A DNA stretch of 64,000 bases from Euborellia annulipes (Eukaryota > Arthropoda > Insecta > Dermaptera > Anisolabididae), in the NCBI GenBank assembly GCA_023213315.1, contig JAKCPI010002432.1, positions 98,779-162,778 on the forward strand, given 5' to 3'. The notes under the pieces are model-generated. The model was not told where the DNA came from, ran no database searches, and was given only the letters and a program-made list of their open reading frames with translations. The position numbers and the translations under genes are program-made. Numbering within the stretch: position 1 is the stretch's first letter; every line of letters begins with the position of its first letter. Positions 36,771 to 49,664 of the stretch are shown here, in pieces.

Positions 36771-37475
36771 AAAAAAATTGGGCTCCATATTCACAGCATT
36801 AATTTATTCTTTTATTTTATTCTATTATAAAAGGAAGACATTAATTTAAAAGTCTAAACGGTTTCAAATTTCAAATAACTTTAGAAATATTAACTCCAGC
36901 TAAACAAGATAAATTATTACACTATTTTAATAAAAAAATTATTTTTATTATAAAAATAAATAAATATGTTAACAAATTTCAATTCCCCTCGACCCCTTTC
37001 TAAAAATATTGTGCAGTTGTAAAAAAAAAAAAAGAAAATAGAGACAGTGCCGTTATAATATAAAAAATCACCGATAGCCTCAAGGGCGGATTTATAAACA
37101 GACTGCAAACTAGGGGCTCTTTCCATTTTTTAGACAAATATAAAAAAAAAAATGTTTTTATTTTAAAAATGGTGCGGAGGCTCTTACAATGTAGCTTTTA
37201 TAAGTAAAATATTATAACAAAAGATTGTTGTTGTATTGTTATTTACAGTAATAGGTAGTCATATTATAAGTAACTAAACAATAACTAAATAATAATAACT
37301 AAACAATAAGAGTGTTAAAAATCTTATTATTTCATCCAACCACTTAAATCTTACAGCAAGTGGACGAAGAAACATTGTGTGAGGTCAAATAAAGTTTTAT
37401 AAAAACTTTTGACATTTTAATCTATTTTTTTTTTAATAATATGGAGGTGCCCGAAAAGATTTTTTGGAATCCTGA

Positions 37476-40400
37476 TTACGATTTCCTTCTTGGAACGATA
37501 TTAAGATAAATGCCACCTACAATTTGATGAATAAATGATCTGGGTTCAAATTTAGCTTTGAGCGTAGTTTGTTCACAAACTTCAAATGAGAAATTTTTTA
37601 AAAGTAATCCCAAGCCAACTTTAGTCTGAAGGGCTCCAAATCTTGCACCTGGAGAAAAAAAAAAGAAAAATTACCAACATTTCAAAGTAAGGTTTTGAGT
37701 ATAATGCTTGTATTTTCCTGATTTGACTCTTACGTTTCTAAAGAAGGATAGGATAGGCCGGATGTTTCCAAAATTTGAATTTTAAAAATTTCCTCAGTCC
37801 CCCCCCCCCCCCCCCTTGAACAAAGTTATGAAAAAAAAATATTTGAAAATTATTTAAATAGAATAATAAAAAAAAGAAGAAAATTTAATTTTTGAAAGTA
37901 ACCAGAGTTAGATAAACCTTTAAATTTCTTCTCTTATGTTTTTTTAGCTACTGAGGCCATTTCCCGATTTTCCTATATTATTTGGTAGCCGTTTTTCAGA
38001 GTAAAAATTAACTGTAAGAGACGACCAAATGGAGAGCTCTTTGGTTGAACAAAGTAATAAATTTTAAGTACAGTGAGGGTCAATATCAAGTCCCACCCAT
38101 GCGTTTTCAACTTCTGATAATTTCAATGTTTTTATAAAAGAAAATGAAAATCTTTATTGGACATTTTCTAGATTTGAACCATGAAAGTTTCCAATAAAAA
38201 ATATAATATTTTTTTAAAAACAATGAAATAATCACAAGTAGAAAACGCATGGGTGGGACTTAACTATATCGAATCGAAGCCTATAAACAGGGCCGGAACT
38301 ACGAGATTTTTTAGGAGGGGCAAAATTTAATTTGCCGCCCCCTCCTTAGAATTTTTTATACAAAATTCATATCATTTTACCTTTTTTTTAGTAAATCTTT
38401 CTTTAATTGCCGCCCCCTGATATCTGCCGCCCGGGGCACACGCACCCACTACCCCCCTCTAGATCCGGCCCTGCCTATAAATACTATTTTTGTACAGGGC
38501 CGGATCTAGGGGGGAGATTTACTAAAAAAAAGGTAAAATGATATGAAATTTGTATAGAAAATTTTAAGGAGCAAATAAAAAATCTCGTAGTTCCGGCCCT
38601 GTTTTTGTATGGTATACTAACAAGTAAGATTTAAAGATGCTCTAATTACCTATACAATTCCTAGGTCCTTCGCCAAACGGGAGATATACGTAATTATGGC
38701 GTTTGTTCTTGTTCTCTTCGTTGAATCGTTCTGGATCAAATTTCTCGGGTTCTGGAAAATGCTTCGGATCATAATGCAATCCGAGAACAGGGATGACGAT
38801 TTTGAGATCCTCTTCTAAATGTACAGGATTACCATTCTCTCCAGCATTAATGGTCACAGACTGAGTGACTACACGATCAAGAAACGGAATTGGAGGGTAT
38901 TTACGAAGAGTTTCTGCAAGAATTAAACAATTAGAATGTATTAGAACAGGGGTTCTTAAAAATGGTCCGCGGACCCCAAGGAGTCCGTGAAGTGGTTACT
39001 GGGAGGCCGCGAAACAATTTTAGTTGAATAAGATAATAGTATTCAAAATACCTAAATTCGGACTTGACTAGTCATAGATATAATTAACAAGACTGTGTTT
39101 TTTTATTGGTGAGGCCGAACATCCTATGGCCCCCGGGAATGGGGGTTAGAAAGGGGTCCCCGTCCCATATCTTTGAAATATAAACAAGACTAATTTGTTC
39201 ATAATCACTGGGTCAGAGACGTTCCTTCCGGAATTTACAGTTTTATTGATAAAAGATAGTCTATTAGGATATGTTTCAAGTTTTTATTGGTGAAATAATA
39301 AGCTTTATTAAAAAAGGAAATGAAAGAGAAATTATAAATTTTTATAATTGGAGGTTTACTTCTTTTAAATTCCCCCTCGGCCCCCCCCCCCCCCTTATAT
39401 ACGCCCCTGTAGCAATTTGTATGTTTCAGGCCTGATGCTGGTCCTTTTCGGACCGAAACTATGAGAATGTGCACATAACAGTTGTCTGGCAATAAAATTC
39501 CTATATAATAAAGTAAAATACTTTGTTTTAATTATCGTGAACTCCATCATACGAATTTAAAAGAAGTAAACCTCTATTTATTAAAATTAATAAGCTTTAT
39601 ATTTAAATTAATTATTTTAAGATAATTAAATTAAATTAAATTTATATTTAAACATTAATGTCCCTAAATCAACTGATAAAAAAGGATGAAATTATACCTT
39701 TGATAACTTTATCAAGATAAGTCATCTCAGCCACTGACTCGTAGGTGAATTTGGACACCTGGTCGATCTCTTCTTGAACCCTTCTTTGAATTTCGGGATT
39801 CATAGCCAATTCATAGACAGCATAGCTCATGGTGGTCGAAGAGGTCTCAAAACCTGCCAGAAAGAAGACAAAAGCCTGAGCTGCGCATTCCACTTCTGTT
39901 AGAGATTTTCCATCGTCCATGTGGTACTCTTTGAACTCTTCTTCGTCGCCCTCTGTGAGTGCAATTCGTTGATTGTTCTTCAATTGGATCAACATATTCA
40001 TGAAATCGTTCTTCTTGATCCCTTCTTTCTCCCTAAATGCGATCGTTTCTTTCACCATTTCGGTGAAGTAATCTGATACTTTGGAATCAACTATTTTCCA
40101 CTTGACTAATTTTGAGGCAAACTTTCCGCAGGTAACTAAAAAACCTCCTATAAATGTTCCCATTGAAGGTTCAACAGATTTTCGACCCCATTCTCTAAAT
40201 TCGTCATTAGGATTTTCCAAAGTGTTTGTTTCAATTCCGAACGCACAGGATGCAATGATATCCGTTAATAATCGTGCAAAAATCTCCTTAACTTCGACAT
40301 TTTTCTTTGGTTGTTTCTCTAAAAATTCAACCAATTTCTCAGATTTGGATTCCAAAATATTAAACATAGCTTTGATTCTTCCGGAAGTGAATGTTGGTGA

Positions 40401-40808
40401 TAGTTTAGTTCTTAAATTTTTCCATTTCACACCACCCATAAAAAATAGGTGACCCATTAAAGGATTGTTGGCTTCATCGAATCGAAATCCACGATCTTGG
40501 AAATTTCCGAAATTTCGGACTAAGCATTGTTTAATCAGTTCTGGATCTTTGAGCATCAAAACAGGTTGATGCAACTGATAAACTCCCAACGCTGGCAAAT
40601 TAGTAGCCTCATCATCATAAATTTTCTTGTAAATTTCTCCAATAGAAATTTCACCCAAGACTAATTTCCTAAAATTGCCGAACGGAAATGAAGGCTCTAA
40701 ATATCTTATTCCTTTTCGTTCAAAATATGAATAAGAATATTTGAAATACAAATATACCAAAGATATTAAAGAGATTAAGCCAACGGTCACCCCAAAGAAA
40801 AGATCCAT
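37476..40808 (-). CDS. cytochrome P450, CYP6-like (copy A)
   Basis: Three exons, 39698-40808, 38650-38913 and 37476-37648, give 515 residues ending in TAA. Residues 3-23 form an N-terminal membrane anchor for the ER. The C-helix WKNLR is at 129-133 and the I-helix AGFETSS, the oxygen-activation site, at about 318-324. The K-helix ETLR spans the first intron (371-374). DPERF is near 429-433, and the haem loop [10 protein letters not shown] has the ligand Cys at 457. Both introns are phase 1, and the first precedes the ExxR motif. CYP6 enzymes oxidise plant toxins and insecticides with electrons from P450 reductase; the actual substrate cannot be read here. Copy A differs from B and C mainly around residues 108-125 and 211-243. 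Intron 2 contains two small hAT elements (38288-38473, 38495-38601). Confidence 0.93.
38071..38262. mobile_element. TA-flanked MITE, second member of the 8038-8247 family
   Basis: It begins TACAGTGAGGGTCAATA and ends in the complement of AAGTCCCACCCATGCG, with the last bases of the right end missing. Located in intron 2 of P450 copy A. Confidence 0.7.
38288..38473. mobile_element. hAT-like MITE with CAGGGCCGGA ends
   Basis: Ends CAGGGCCGGAACTACG and CTAGATCCGGCCCTG are flanked by a perfect duplication CCTATAAA (38280-38287 and 38474-38481). The 186-bp element lies in intron 2 of P450 A. Confidence 0.88.
38495..38601. mobile_element. shorter, oppositely oriented copy of the same hAT-like MITE
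   Basis: Ends CAGGGCCGGATCTAGG and TAGTTCCGGCCCTG are flanked by a perfect duplication TTTTTGTA (38487-38494 and 38602-38609). It is 107 bp and inverted relative to its neighbour 21 bp away, so together they could form a hairpin in the P450 A transcript. Confidence 0.88.
39432..39460 (+). ncRNA. single copy of the structured motif (GGTCC/GGACC stem)
   Basis: CTGATGCTGGTCC, a TTTTC loop, then GGACCGAAACTATG: a perfect stem. AATAAAATTCC lies downstream at about 39491. It is in intron 1 of P450 A. Confidence 0.5.
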
Positions 40809-40830
40809 TTCGATTGAATTGCAAACTGAG

Positions 40831-40865
40831 ACTAATCTTAATCAAAAGGAAAGGATTTATTTATA
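40831..40865 (-). promoter_or_regulatory. core promoter of P450 copy A (TATA and initiator)
   Basis: TATAAATA reads on the minus strand at 40858-40865. The initiator position has TTAGT with its A at 40833, about 31 bp downstream and 25 nt before the ATG. Copies B and C have the arthropod consensus TCAGT at the same place, so A has a changed initiator. Confidence 0.6.
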
Positions 40866-42059
40866 GATTTTTATTCATATCTCATATTTATATCGTGATG
40901 TCAAATGTTATTATCTTCCACTTGAGTAGCGAATATCAATTTATATTTTAAATAATAAGTTTTTAAGACCAGTAGAATATCAAAGCCAGATGAAGTAGTT
41001 CTTTTTTTATTCTTCTTCTTAGAAAATAAAACAAAAAGATTTTTTATCTCATTCTTCAGAGTTTTTATTAGTTATCTGGCTGACAAGAACACGTAGATCC
41101 TTCCACTTATTTCGGCAGAACCATCAGGGTCAATTAAACTAAAAAGGATATAACAAAAATTATCAACGACATACAATTGTGAGTATTTTTTTTAATTTAA
41201 GTTTTTTTCATTCATCATACCTCTTCACTAATTAGCTGAGAGTCAAGGTCAATCCAGTTAGCAAATGTTGGAATTTTTTAATAAAACACAATAAAATGTT
41301 ATTATAAAATCTGCTATATAATTTCACATTTACAAGTTTAAAATATTAATGTACAATTTACTATTTAAATAAATGATTTATTGTCTTATTTTATTATTAT
41401 ACTTACAATTAAAAGTATTAAACACTCATCTAGTTAGGATTTTTTTCAAGGATAACGAGAAATTAATTATATATATACAAGTTGGACACTCTTACAATTA
41501 AATGATAAATGCACAATGTGCGCCAGAGGAAAAATATAATTACATTTAAATAATACATATAAAAAAAAATCAAAATAAATCGCAGACTTGTCTAATATTT
41601 TGAGAAAAATTTTTTTTTTTTGCTCTGTCTGTAATAACGTATCAAATGCATTTTCGCGGCATTATTTAAAAATTAATCAATTAAATTTAAAAATATTTTT
41701 TTTCTTCAACTTAGAGGATCAAACAGGGTATTATGATAATGTAAGAAAGCATTTTAAGTTAATGGTTTCTGGATCTTGTGACCATTTCTAGTCATAACCC
41801 ATTTGCATCAAAGCATTTTAGATCTTAAGCTCGCCTTGAGTCTTCCTTAACCTAAAAAGCAAAATGTGGCATTTTATCTATTCAATTATTAATTTATAGA
41901 ATACATATTTTTTTGAAATAAATATATCTTATTGTTATTATTTATGAGATGGAGGCACCAAAAGAGGATCTTAAGACCCGATTTCTTGTTGGTAAATTCA
42001 ATTGTAAGACGTAAGATAAGCTTAAGATTTAAGATGTTTTGGTGCAAATGAGCATTAGT

Positions 42060-42332
42060 CAAGGGCGGATACAAGGGGGGGGGGGGTAAAGGGGGTAATT
42101 ACCCCCCCCCCCCCGAGATTCGAAAAAAATACCTTTTTTTCGCAAAAAAATTTATTTTTAATGTAAAATTTTTAAAATTAATACTTAAAAATTTGATGTG
42201 TATTTATATTCTGGCAAACAAGTACAGAATGCGCTTTTAAATTACCGAAATTAAAAAAAAATAGTGTGCTGTGCGACGAGTCACACCAGATTACCCCCCC
42301 CCCCCCGAGAAACACCTCTGGATCCGCCCTTG
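42060..42332. mobile_element. non-autonomous hAT-like element (CAAGGGCGGA ends)
   Basis: Inverted ends CAAGGGCGGAT / ATCCGCCCTTG are flanked by a perfect 8-bp duplication GCATTAGT (42052-42059 and 42333-42340). The element is 273 bp, has G-rich and C-rich runs near its ends, and has no coding capacity. A relative is at 20526-20790. Confidence 0.88.
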
Positions 42333-42642
42333 GCATTAGTGCTGTTGTTTTGGCACAATGTTGAAAAAATGTTGCTTTACTCGTTCATAAACGATTTATA
42401 ATAATTATGATCAAAAGTGTTTTGCGAAAAAACTGAAAAAGTATTAATACAGTACAACGGTAAAGTTAATTAAAATATTTTTATAAAATCTTTTGATATT
42501 TTAATCCACCTGCTGATCCCAATTCTTTTGTTGTAGAAGAGAAGTTTCAAGATTTTATCAAAGAAGAAGTTTTATTTTTAAACTAATTACCAATAGGAAA
42601 TATCATTTGAAAAAAAAATCCTTTCAAATGATAAATTACTGA

Positions 42643-45600
42643 TCATGATTTCTTTCTTGGAACGATATTGAGATGAATGCCGCCTACAATTTGATGAAGA
42701 AATGATCTTGGCTCAAATTTTGCTTTTAGCGTAGTTTGTTCGCAAACTTCAAATGAGAAATTTTTTAAGATTAAAGCCAAGCCAATTTTAGTCTGAAGGG
42801 CTCCAAATCTGGCACCTGGAGAAAAAAGAAAATTTAAATATTAGGTTTTGAAAGAAAATAATATTAATTTTTTTGAATATCATACTAAAGCCAGTCATAC
42901 ACGAGCGGGATTTCCTCAAAACTCATAACCTGGGGTCCCGGGTTCGCTTTCCGTTCCAAGCGAGAAATATTTATTTCACAATTGGATACCAATTTTTTGA
43001 TAAAATAAATATTTAATAATATTTGATAAAAATAAATAATTAGGAATAAAGAAAGGGCGAATGCAGCTATTTTCATTTCGTTTATTTCGTTTATTAGGCA
43101 CTTCAAGCCGACGTTTCGGCCAGGTTTGCCACCATCCTCAGGCACAATTGTGTAAAATCTTTATTGCCATTTAATAAGGAGCTATGGCAATAAAAATTTT
43201 ACACAATTGTGCCATTCGACTTTTTGAGGAGTTTTATTGACACATTTCAGCCCTGAGGATGGTAGCATATCTGTCCAAATCGTCGGCTTGAAGTGCCTAA
43301 TAAACGAAATAAAAATAGCTCCATTCGCTCTTTCTTTATTCCTTACTATAAAAATATATCTATTTATTGAATTTTAAATAAATTTTGGAAAATATGATAA
43401 AATTTTATTAAAAAGAACTAGTTTACTGGCTTGGAGAAAATCCTCAAGTCATTTTCACTAAGGAAAACTCTATCCGTGAATGTCCGAGGTTTCGGTAGAG
43501 GAAATTCTTGAGACGTTCTCCTAGAGCGTGTATGGCTGGCTTAAGATTTAAATAAACAGTGATTACCTATACAATTCCTAGGTCCTTCGCCAAACGGGAG
43601 ATATACGTAATTATGGCGTTTGCTCTTGTTCTCTTCGTTGAATCGTTCTGGATCAAATTTCTCGGGTTCCGGAAAATACTTTGGATCATGATGCAATCCG
43701 AGAACGGGGATGACGATTTTGAGATCCTCTTCCAAAAGCACTGGTTCATCATTCTCACCAGCATTAAGGGTCACAGGCTGAGTGACTACGCGATCTAGAA
43801 TCGGCACTGGAGGATATTTGCGAAGGGTTTCTGCAAGAATAAACAATTAGAATGTATTAGAATCAATAGACACTCCGAATACATTTTAGAAAAAAAAAAA
43901 TTGTCTTTTGTTAGGTGATTTAATGGCAAAGTTAAAATATGAAAATAATGTAATTATATAACTAAAGTACTTTGAGGAAGGTGAAGTAAAAAGACTATAT
44001 TCGGCCCAAAATTATTTATTTTCTATGTCAACGTTTCGGGTATAAGTCAGCAGTGACTCAGAGTGGCTCGTGGTTGCAACTTATATGTAATTTGGCTATA
44101 TGGTGGAAGTACGAGTTTTTTTTACGACCTTTGTCCTGAGGATGGGTGACGTATAGTCCCCGAAACGTTGACATAGGAAATAAATAATTTTGGGCCGAAT
44201 AAAGTCTTTTTACTTCACCTTCCTGTAAATTAGTCGGCCTTCCTCCATACGATTATAAAGTACTTTCTATTTGAGTTTTGCACATGTCCTTCTACAATTA
44301 TGATTTATGGACTCTTTATAGAGAATGGTTTCTCCAATAGAATTCAATTGTGTCAACTTATTCGAGTCAGATGCCATAACCAGGGCCTATCAGAGATAGG
44401 GGGTAGGGGGTAAATTTGCAAAGCTGAAAGAAATTTGCTCTGTTAAGGGATTATGAGATCTAGAAACAAAAAATTTTATTTTATATTTTACTGTCCTTTA
44501 CAACACTGTCTTTTTTTATTATAAATTGTTGCCCAGGACTTCGCATTTTTTTTTACGACTCTCTCCATGAGTCTTTATAATTGAGACTCAAGCGGTAGTC
44601 GTTCGAAGCAAAACAGCTCATAGGAAATACAAAGAAATAGTGCTTAAGTTGTGCCCTATTTCTTTGTATTTCCTATGAGTTGTTTTGCTCGACTGCCGAT
44701 AGAGACGTTAACGATGATCGTTGACAGTCCAGTAAAAAGTGAATATACTGTACATAACTTAAATTGTGCAACACAACTTAAGACACTACCTAACTACTGC
44801 ATATGTATACATTAATAATTTAATTATAAGGACCGTCAACCAAAAATAAATACTTTTGAGTATTATCCGTTTATTTATAGATATTTCGATTCCAGTGATA
44901 TGGATTCATCTTCAGTACAATCAACAGATGTTTTGCAAATCGTTAATTTCTCCCAACCAATATGACAAAATAGCTGAACATTCCATGAATGCAATTTTAC
45001 TTTCTTTTACCTTATATATGAAATATATAAAGTATTGGATTCATGTCAAAAATTCGATGTCGTGATTTTGATGGATATAAATAGGAGAAATTTTGATTAT
45101 AAAACTCCCCCCTCTTTTTTTGATCGGCCGCCATTTTGAAATTAATTGACATACAAAGATGAGGCACATCAAATATCGAAAAAACAGAAAAGCAAGTTAA
45201 TAAAAGCGTTGTAGAAATGATGAAATTATCCTATACCTTTGATAACTTTATCAAGATATGTCAACTCAGCCACTGACTCGTAGGTGAATTTGGACACCTG
45301 GTCGATCTCTTCTTGAACCCTTCTTTGAATTTCGGGATTCATAGCCAATTCATAAACAGCATAGCTCATGGTGGTCGAAGAGGTCTCAAAACCTGCCAGA
45401 AAGAAGACAAAAGCCTGAGCTGCGCATTCCACTTCTGTTAGAGATTTTCCATCGTCCATGTGGTACTCTTTGAACTCTTCTTCGTCGCCCTCTGTGAGTG
45501 CAATTCGTTGATTGTTCTTCAATTGGATCAACATATTCATGAAATCGTTCTTCTTGATTCCTTCTTTCTCCCTAAATGCGATCGTTTCTTTTACCATTTG

Positions 45601-46347
45601 GGTGAAATAATCTGATACTTTAGGATCAATTAGTTTCCATTTAACTAATTTTGATATAAACTTTCCGCAGGTAACCAAAAAAACCCCTAGTGATATTCTA
45701 ATTGAAGGTTCAATAGTTTTTCGACCCCATTCTCTAAAGTCGTCATTAGGATTTTCCAAAGTGTTTGTTTCAACTCCGAACGCACAGGATGCAATGATAT
45801 CCGTTAATAATCGTGCAAAAATCTCCTTAACTTCGACATTTTTCTTTGGTTGTTTCTCTAAAAATTCAACCAATTTCTCTGATTTGGATTCCAAAATATT
45901 AAACATAGCTTTGATTCTTCCAGAAGTGAATGTTGGTGATAGTTTAGTTCTCAAATTTTTCCATTTCACACCACCTATTAAAAATAAATGACCTAATAAG
46001 GGATCTTTTTCCTCATCAATTCGAAATCCACGATCTTGAAAATTTCCGAAATTCCGGACTAGGCATTGTTTAATCAGTTCTGGATCTTTGAGCACCAAAA
46101 CAGGTTGATGAAATTGATAAACTCCCAACGCTGGCACGTTGCTAGACTCATCATCATAAATTTCTTTGTAAATTTCTCCAAGAGAAATTTCCCCGAAGAT
46201 TAATTTTCTAAAAGAGCCGAAAGGGAATGAAGGCTCTAAATATCTTATGCCTTTTCGTTCAAAATATGAATAAGAATATTTGAAATACAAAAATATCACA
46301 GATATCAAAGAGATTAAGCCAACGGTCACCCCAAAGAAAAGATCCAT
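42643..46347 (-). CDS. cytochrome P450, CYP6-like (copy B)
   Basis: Exons 45237-46347, 43567-43830 and 42643-42815 give 515 residues ending in TGA. All P450 landmarks are present: membrane anchor, WKNLR, AGFETSS, ETLR, DPERF and [10 protein letters not shown]. Intron phases match copy A. Intron 2 is swollen by a terminal-inverted-repeat element (from about 42890) and by a CTGANGATGG-type inverted repeat (43041-43346). Intron 1 holds a second such repeat (43974-44225). B and C share about 1 kb of 3' flank and also 5' flank, so they arose by tandem duplication. The predicted F-G loop region (IEPSIRISLGVFLVTCGK) is the most distinct from its sisters. Confidence 0.93.
43041..43346. repeat. inverted pair 6 with CTGAGGATGG motifs (P450 B intron 2)
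   Basis: Outward motifs are at 43107-43141 (minus) and 43253-43287 (plus). Each is followed by CGTCGGCTTGAAGTGCC and TAATAAACGAAATAAA. The inner stems are GG/CC in one arm and AG/CU in the other, a compensatory difference. Pair 5 is in the outer arms of the 28236-31365 palindrome. Confidence 0.8.
43974..44225. repeat. inverted pair 7 with CTGAGGATGGGTGAC motifs (P450 B intron 1)
   Basis: The plus motif at 44136-44172 has the stem GGG.GAC/GTC.CCC and then GAAACGTTGAC. The minus partner at 44027-44061 is degenerate in its first block. Outer ends read GAAGGTGAAGTAAAAAGAC and complement. Confidence 0.75.
44881..44915 (-). ncRNA. single degenerate copy of the structured motif
   Basis: On the minus strand CTGAAGATGAATCC is followed by GGAATCGAAAT, giving a stem with one mismatch. 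Located upstream of P450 B exon 2 in intron 1. Confidence 0.35.
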
Positions 46348-46369
46348 TTCGATTGAATGGCAAAGCGAG

Positions 46370-46404
46370 ACTGATCTTAATCAAAAGGAAAGGATTTATT
46401 TATA
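46370..46404 (-). promoter_or_regulatory. core promoter of P450 copy B (TATA and TCAGT initiator)
   Basis: TATAAATA is at 46397-46404 and TCAGT has its A at 46372, a spacing of about 32 nt that fits the arthropod TATA-Inr architecture. The predicted 5' UTR is 25 nt. Confidence 0.65.
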
Positions 46405-47711
46405 CATGTTTTTTTATTTCATATCTAATATTATCTCTCTCAAGTAGGTGTTAGATTTAGACATAAAAAGTTATTAAATTATTTTGGCTAAAATTTAAAT
46501 TACATAACTTGAAAAGAAAAAAACTTTTATTTTGTTAAGTCATTGTTTTTTATCTTAAAGAATTTGGTTGTTTTGAATGATAATTAATTGTATCATGTGA
46601 CTTGGATATCAATTTATATATATTATATAAATAATGTCATGCATATATGCATTTAAGAGGCGTATATAGAATTTTTTTTTTTTTTTTGGGGGGGGGGCGA
46701 ACTTATATATTTTAGAATCTAAATACCAATGCGACACGCGGAGCTGGTCTCTAAATGTATAAATTATCGAAAACTTAAATTATTCAAAACCTTGAAACAC
46801 ATAACCCAGTGTATTTTACCTTTCATATATACATGATGTTTCAACTAGAGCCTACTGTAGAAAGTTTAATCTTCAAGACCTATATTACAATCAATACAAA
46901 TTATCAGAAACTTTTTTAATTCACATCAATGACACTCAAAAGACAGAAAGGGATTAAATAGCCTCAGTAACGTCGACAAAGGAAAATAAAATAATTCGGG
47001 CCCCAAAACATGTCTTTCTTTTTATTTCATCTTCTAAAATAATAATACAAAGGAGCTTTTGCTTTGAATACAATAACTATTAAAACTCAAAGGGCAACAT
47101 CAAAGAACGTGTGCTGGGCAGCGTCGCAGCAAGAAAAACTTGCGCTCGGAGAAAATGATAAATTACGCCCCCCCTCCCAAAAAAAATTTATATTTTATTA
47201 AATAGTTATTCATCATTAAATCTGCTTACAGCCAAAATGCCACCCCCAAATTCTGGCGCCCCTTGACTAATTCCGACGCCCCCCCCCTCCCCACCCTACA
47301 CCAGATGACTTAAATGAGATAAATAATAGATTTAAATATTCCTTCTAATAATAAAAAAATATTTAATATTATTTTTAGATAAGTTTGTTATATTTTCTTT
47401 TCACTACAATGAATAATACAATTTATTTTATAAAAATATAAATACTACCGCCCCCCCCCTTAATAATTCTTTTATATTTTCAGCAGTGGCGACATTTCAC
47501 CTTTTTCTTGGGGGGGGGGGAAGCAAACATTTTTTTTTTTCTTAAAATTTACTTACAAATTTGGCCAAAAGATATTTAATTTAATTAATTGTTTAATTTT
47601 GTAGTTTGTATACTCATAGATATATTTTGAAATATTTTATTTAGAATGTATATATAGATTTTCAGAGCTCTCTCTTATGAAATCATTTCAGCTAGTTTGT
47701 TTTGGATACAA

Positions 47712-47812
47712 ATGAATCAGCAACTTGTAAAATTTATTGAGTGGCTGACGAAATATTGCAATACTTTTATAATATTAGAATCGATTAAACATGGAGAGAT
47801 AATCAGTACAAG
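47712..47812 (+). CDS. signal-peptide-like first exon, plus copy (possibly pseudogenic)
   Basis: ATG opens about 33 residues beginning MNQQLVKFIEWLTK with a hydrophobic centre, ending at a donor AG|GTATTCC. A highly similar exon lies in reverse at 55531-55633, and the similarity extends about 60 bp upstream and into the intron. Length and phase differ between the two (101 against 103 nt), so at least one copy may be broken. Downstream exons were not found. Confidence 0.35.
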
Positions 47813-48328
47813 GTATTCCTTTTTAGTATTTTTTTATGTAACGGTTCTAGTTAAAAAATTAATTGTGCACATGTGTTTCATTGGATGATGAAATTGAATA
47901 TTAGCAATTGTAAGTAATAGAAGGGTTTTACATATATCTGAAATTTTTTAAATCAAAATGATATCCACTGACTTCAGATCCCTGGCCAAAGTTATAAGAA
48001 ATAAAAGGGCTGTGACCCCCAACCCGCTGGCCTTGGCAAGGACACCACGCCTGCATAGGGTTTATGTTATTTCCATTAAGACGTAGGTAATTTTTTTAAG
48101 TTTGAGCTTTGAAAAAATTCTTTCTCAAGAGGCTACGGTAATAGGCAACATAAAAAATATTCTAAGGTAAGGTGACCGACCACACGTCCCGATTTTGGCG
48201 AAATAGTCCCGCATTTTGGACGACTGTCCTGATTTTTAAAATGTCCCGCTTTTTAGAAAATATCTGCATTTCTTATTTTGAATGTATTGTAAAAATATTT
48301 TACTTATTATTTATTAATTATTTTAGTT

Positions 48329-48468
48329 GCCATTTGGATACCAAATGGCTTAAATAGAAATGCCTGGACCCCCAATAGATATATTTAAGCATACGAGTAT
48401 CGTTAAAAGTCTTAAATGGCCTAAGTTGCCGAAAAGACTGTGTGAATGTGAGTGTGAATGAGAAAAAA
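48329..48468 (+). mobile_element. headless SINE, family 1
   Basis: Only the body from the CATTTGGATACCAAATGG hairpin to the TGTGAGTGTGAATGAG tail remains; the tRNA head is missing. Confidence 0.6.
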
Positions 48469-48623
48469 GTGAAATTATTTTAATTTTGGTTTCGGCCAAA
48501 GAGTTTGAAAAGATTGGACGAGACTTGCAATGATTTTTTTAATTTTTGGCATTCTATATTAACAAATATTTTAAATATTTTTTTTTACTTTTTTTTTTTT
48601 TGGGGGGGGGCGACATTCTTGTA

Positions 48624-48845
48624 CAGTGAGCGCCACAATTAAGTCCCCACCTGATAGCTTTACCCTCAAGTATATGGTGTATTATGAAATAATTTTAATG
48701 ACCGAAAAGGTAAAACGTAAAATCTGGTTTAGATGATTTTATTTTACCTTTTCAAATTTAAAAATATTTCACCATAATCCATTTACTATACCATATACTT
48801 AAGGCTTAAGCTATCAGGTGGGGACTTAATTGTGGCGCTTCACTA
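48624..48845. mobile_element. TA-flanked MITE with AATTAAGTCCCCACCTGATAG ends
   Basis: Inverted ends beginning CAGTGAGCGCCAC, about 220 bp. Similar in plan, but not in sequence, to 8038-8247. Confidence 0.65.
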
Positions 48846-49664
48846 TACCTGCGGGGGGGCGCCAATGTTAATGTAATTATGCTGGCACGGAGTGCACACC
48901 CGCCAGGGACGGCCCTGGTGAGAGATTATATTTAACTATGCATAACTTCGAAAAATTATTCCATTTTTTTTTTACTTATATTTCTACTGTGAAATAGTTT
49001 TATTTTATTTTAATAAAATTGGTTTTTAGCTAGAATAATGTTTTGTTTTTGTTTTTTACTTTTCAGCTTTGTTTAAAAATGAAAATAAAATATTTTTTTG
49101 TTATTGTAATTTTTTTTTTAATCAGTATTTATACTAGTAAGAGATGAGAAGAGGGGCCAGGGACTGGAGGGGGGTTTGACCGAGGAGAGGGGGTATTTAG
49201 TTTCTAGAATATAAGCAATCAACGTCCCCTTCTCAGCGGTAATATTACGAAATGTTTACCGGTTCGCGGCGATAAAAAGTTTGAGTTGGTCAGTATAGGC
49301 CTGATACACATCTGAATGTTAGTGACGCACTTCTCAGAATTCTCGCATTAATATTTTTTATATCCTAGGAAACTTGGAGCCCCTTCATCTTACAACAGAA
49401 ATACATCAGAGGCGGATAAGGGGAGGGAGCCAAGAGGACGATTAAATATTTAATACTAATTAATTCTTTCTCTTTGGTTTTAATTGCATAATAAAATAAC
49501 TGGTAAAGGGTAGAAACACAGTTTGACAAAGAATTCTATTTATTTTTCCTACAGAGAGATATGAAATATGATCTTATAAAAAGAATGCATCCAATATTAT
49601 TATATTATGCAGCCAATATTATATTATATTATTATTGCATTAAATTTAGTAAAGATTTTTTGCT

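Larger units (their letters stand above)
41690..46665. repeat. tandem duplication unit containing P450 B
   Basis: The 3' flank (about 41690-42640), the gene and the 5' flank to about 46665 correspond to 50690-54662. Landmarks shared by both units are the GGTATTATGATAATGTA stretch, the CATGTGACTTGGATATCAA stretch and the ATGCATTT end. Within this unit a hAT element (42060-42332) has inserted that is absent from the other. Confidence 0.75.

Noticed and set aside
40081..40452. Plus-strand frames opposite P450 exon 1 (also 45761-45991 and 53605-53976)
   Set aside because: They are antisense shadows of the P450 coding sequence and show no independent features.
5628..44172. Calling the CTGANGA...GAAAC motifs canonical hammerhead ribozymes
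   Set aside because: Most copies have an extra U between CUGANGA and the stem, and the sequence after GAAAC leaves no room for a normal stem III. They are reported as hammerhead-like only.
47697..47888. The 63-residue frame at 47697 as a complete gene
   Set aside because: Similarity with the inverted copy covers the exon only up to a splice donor; the rest is intron.
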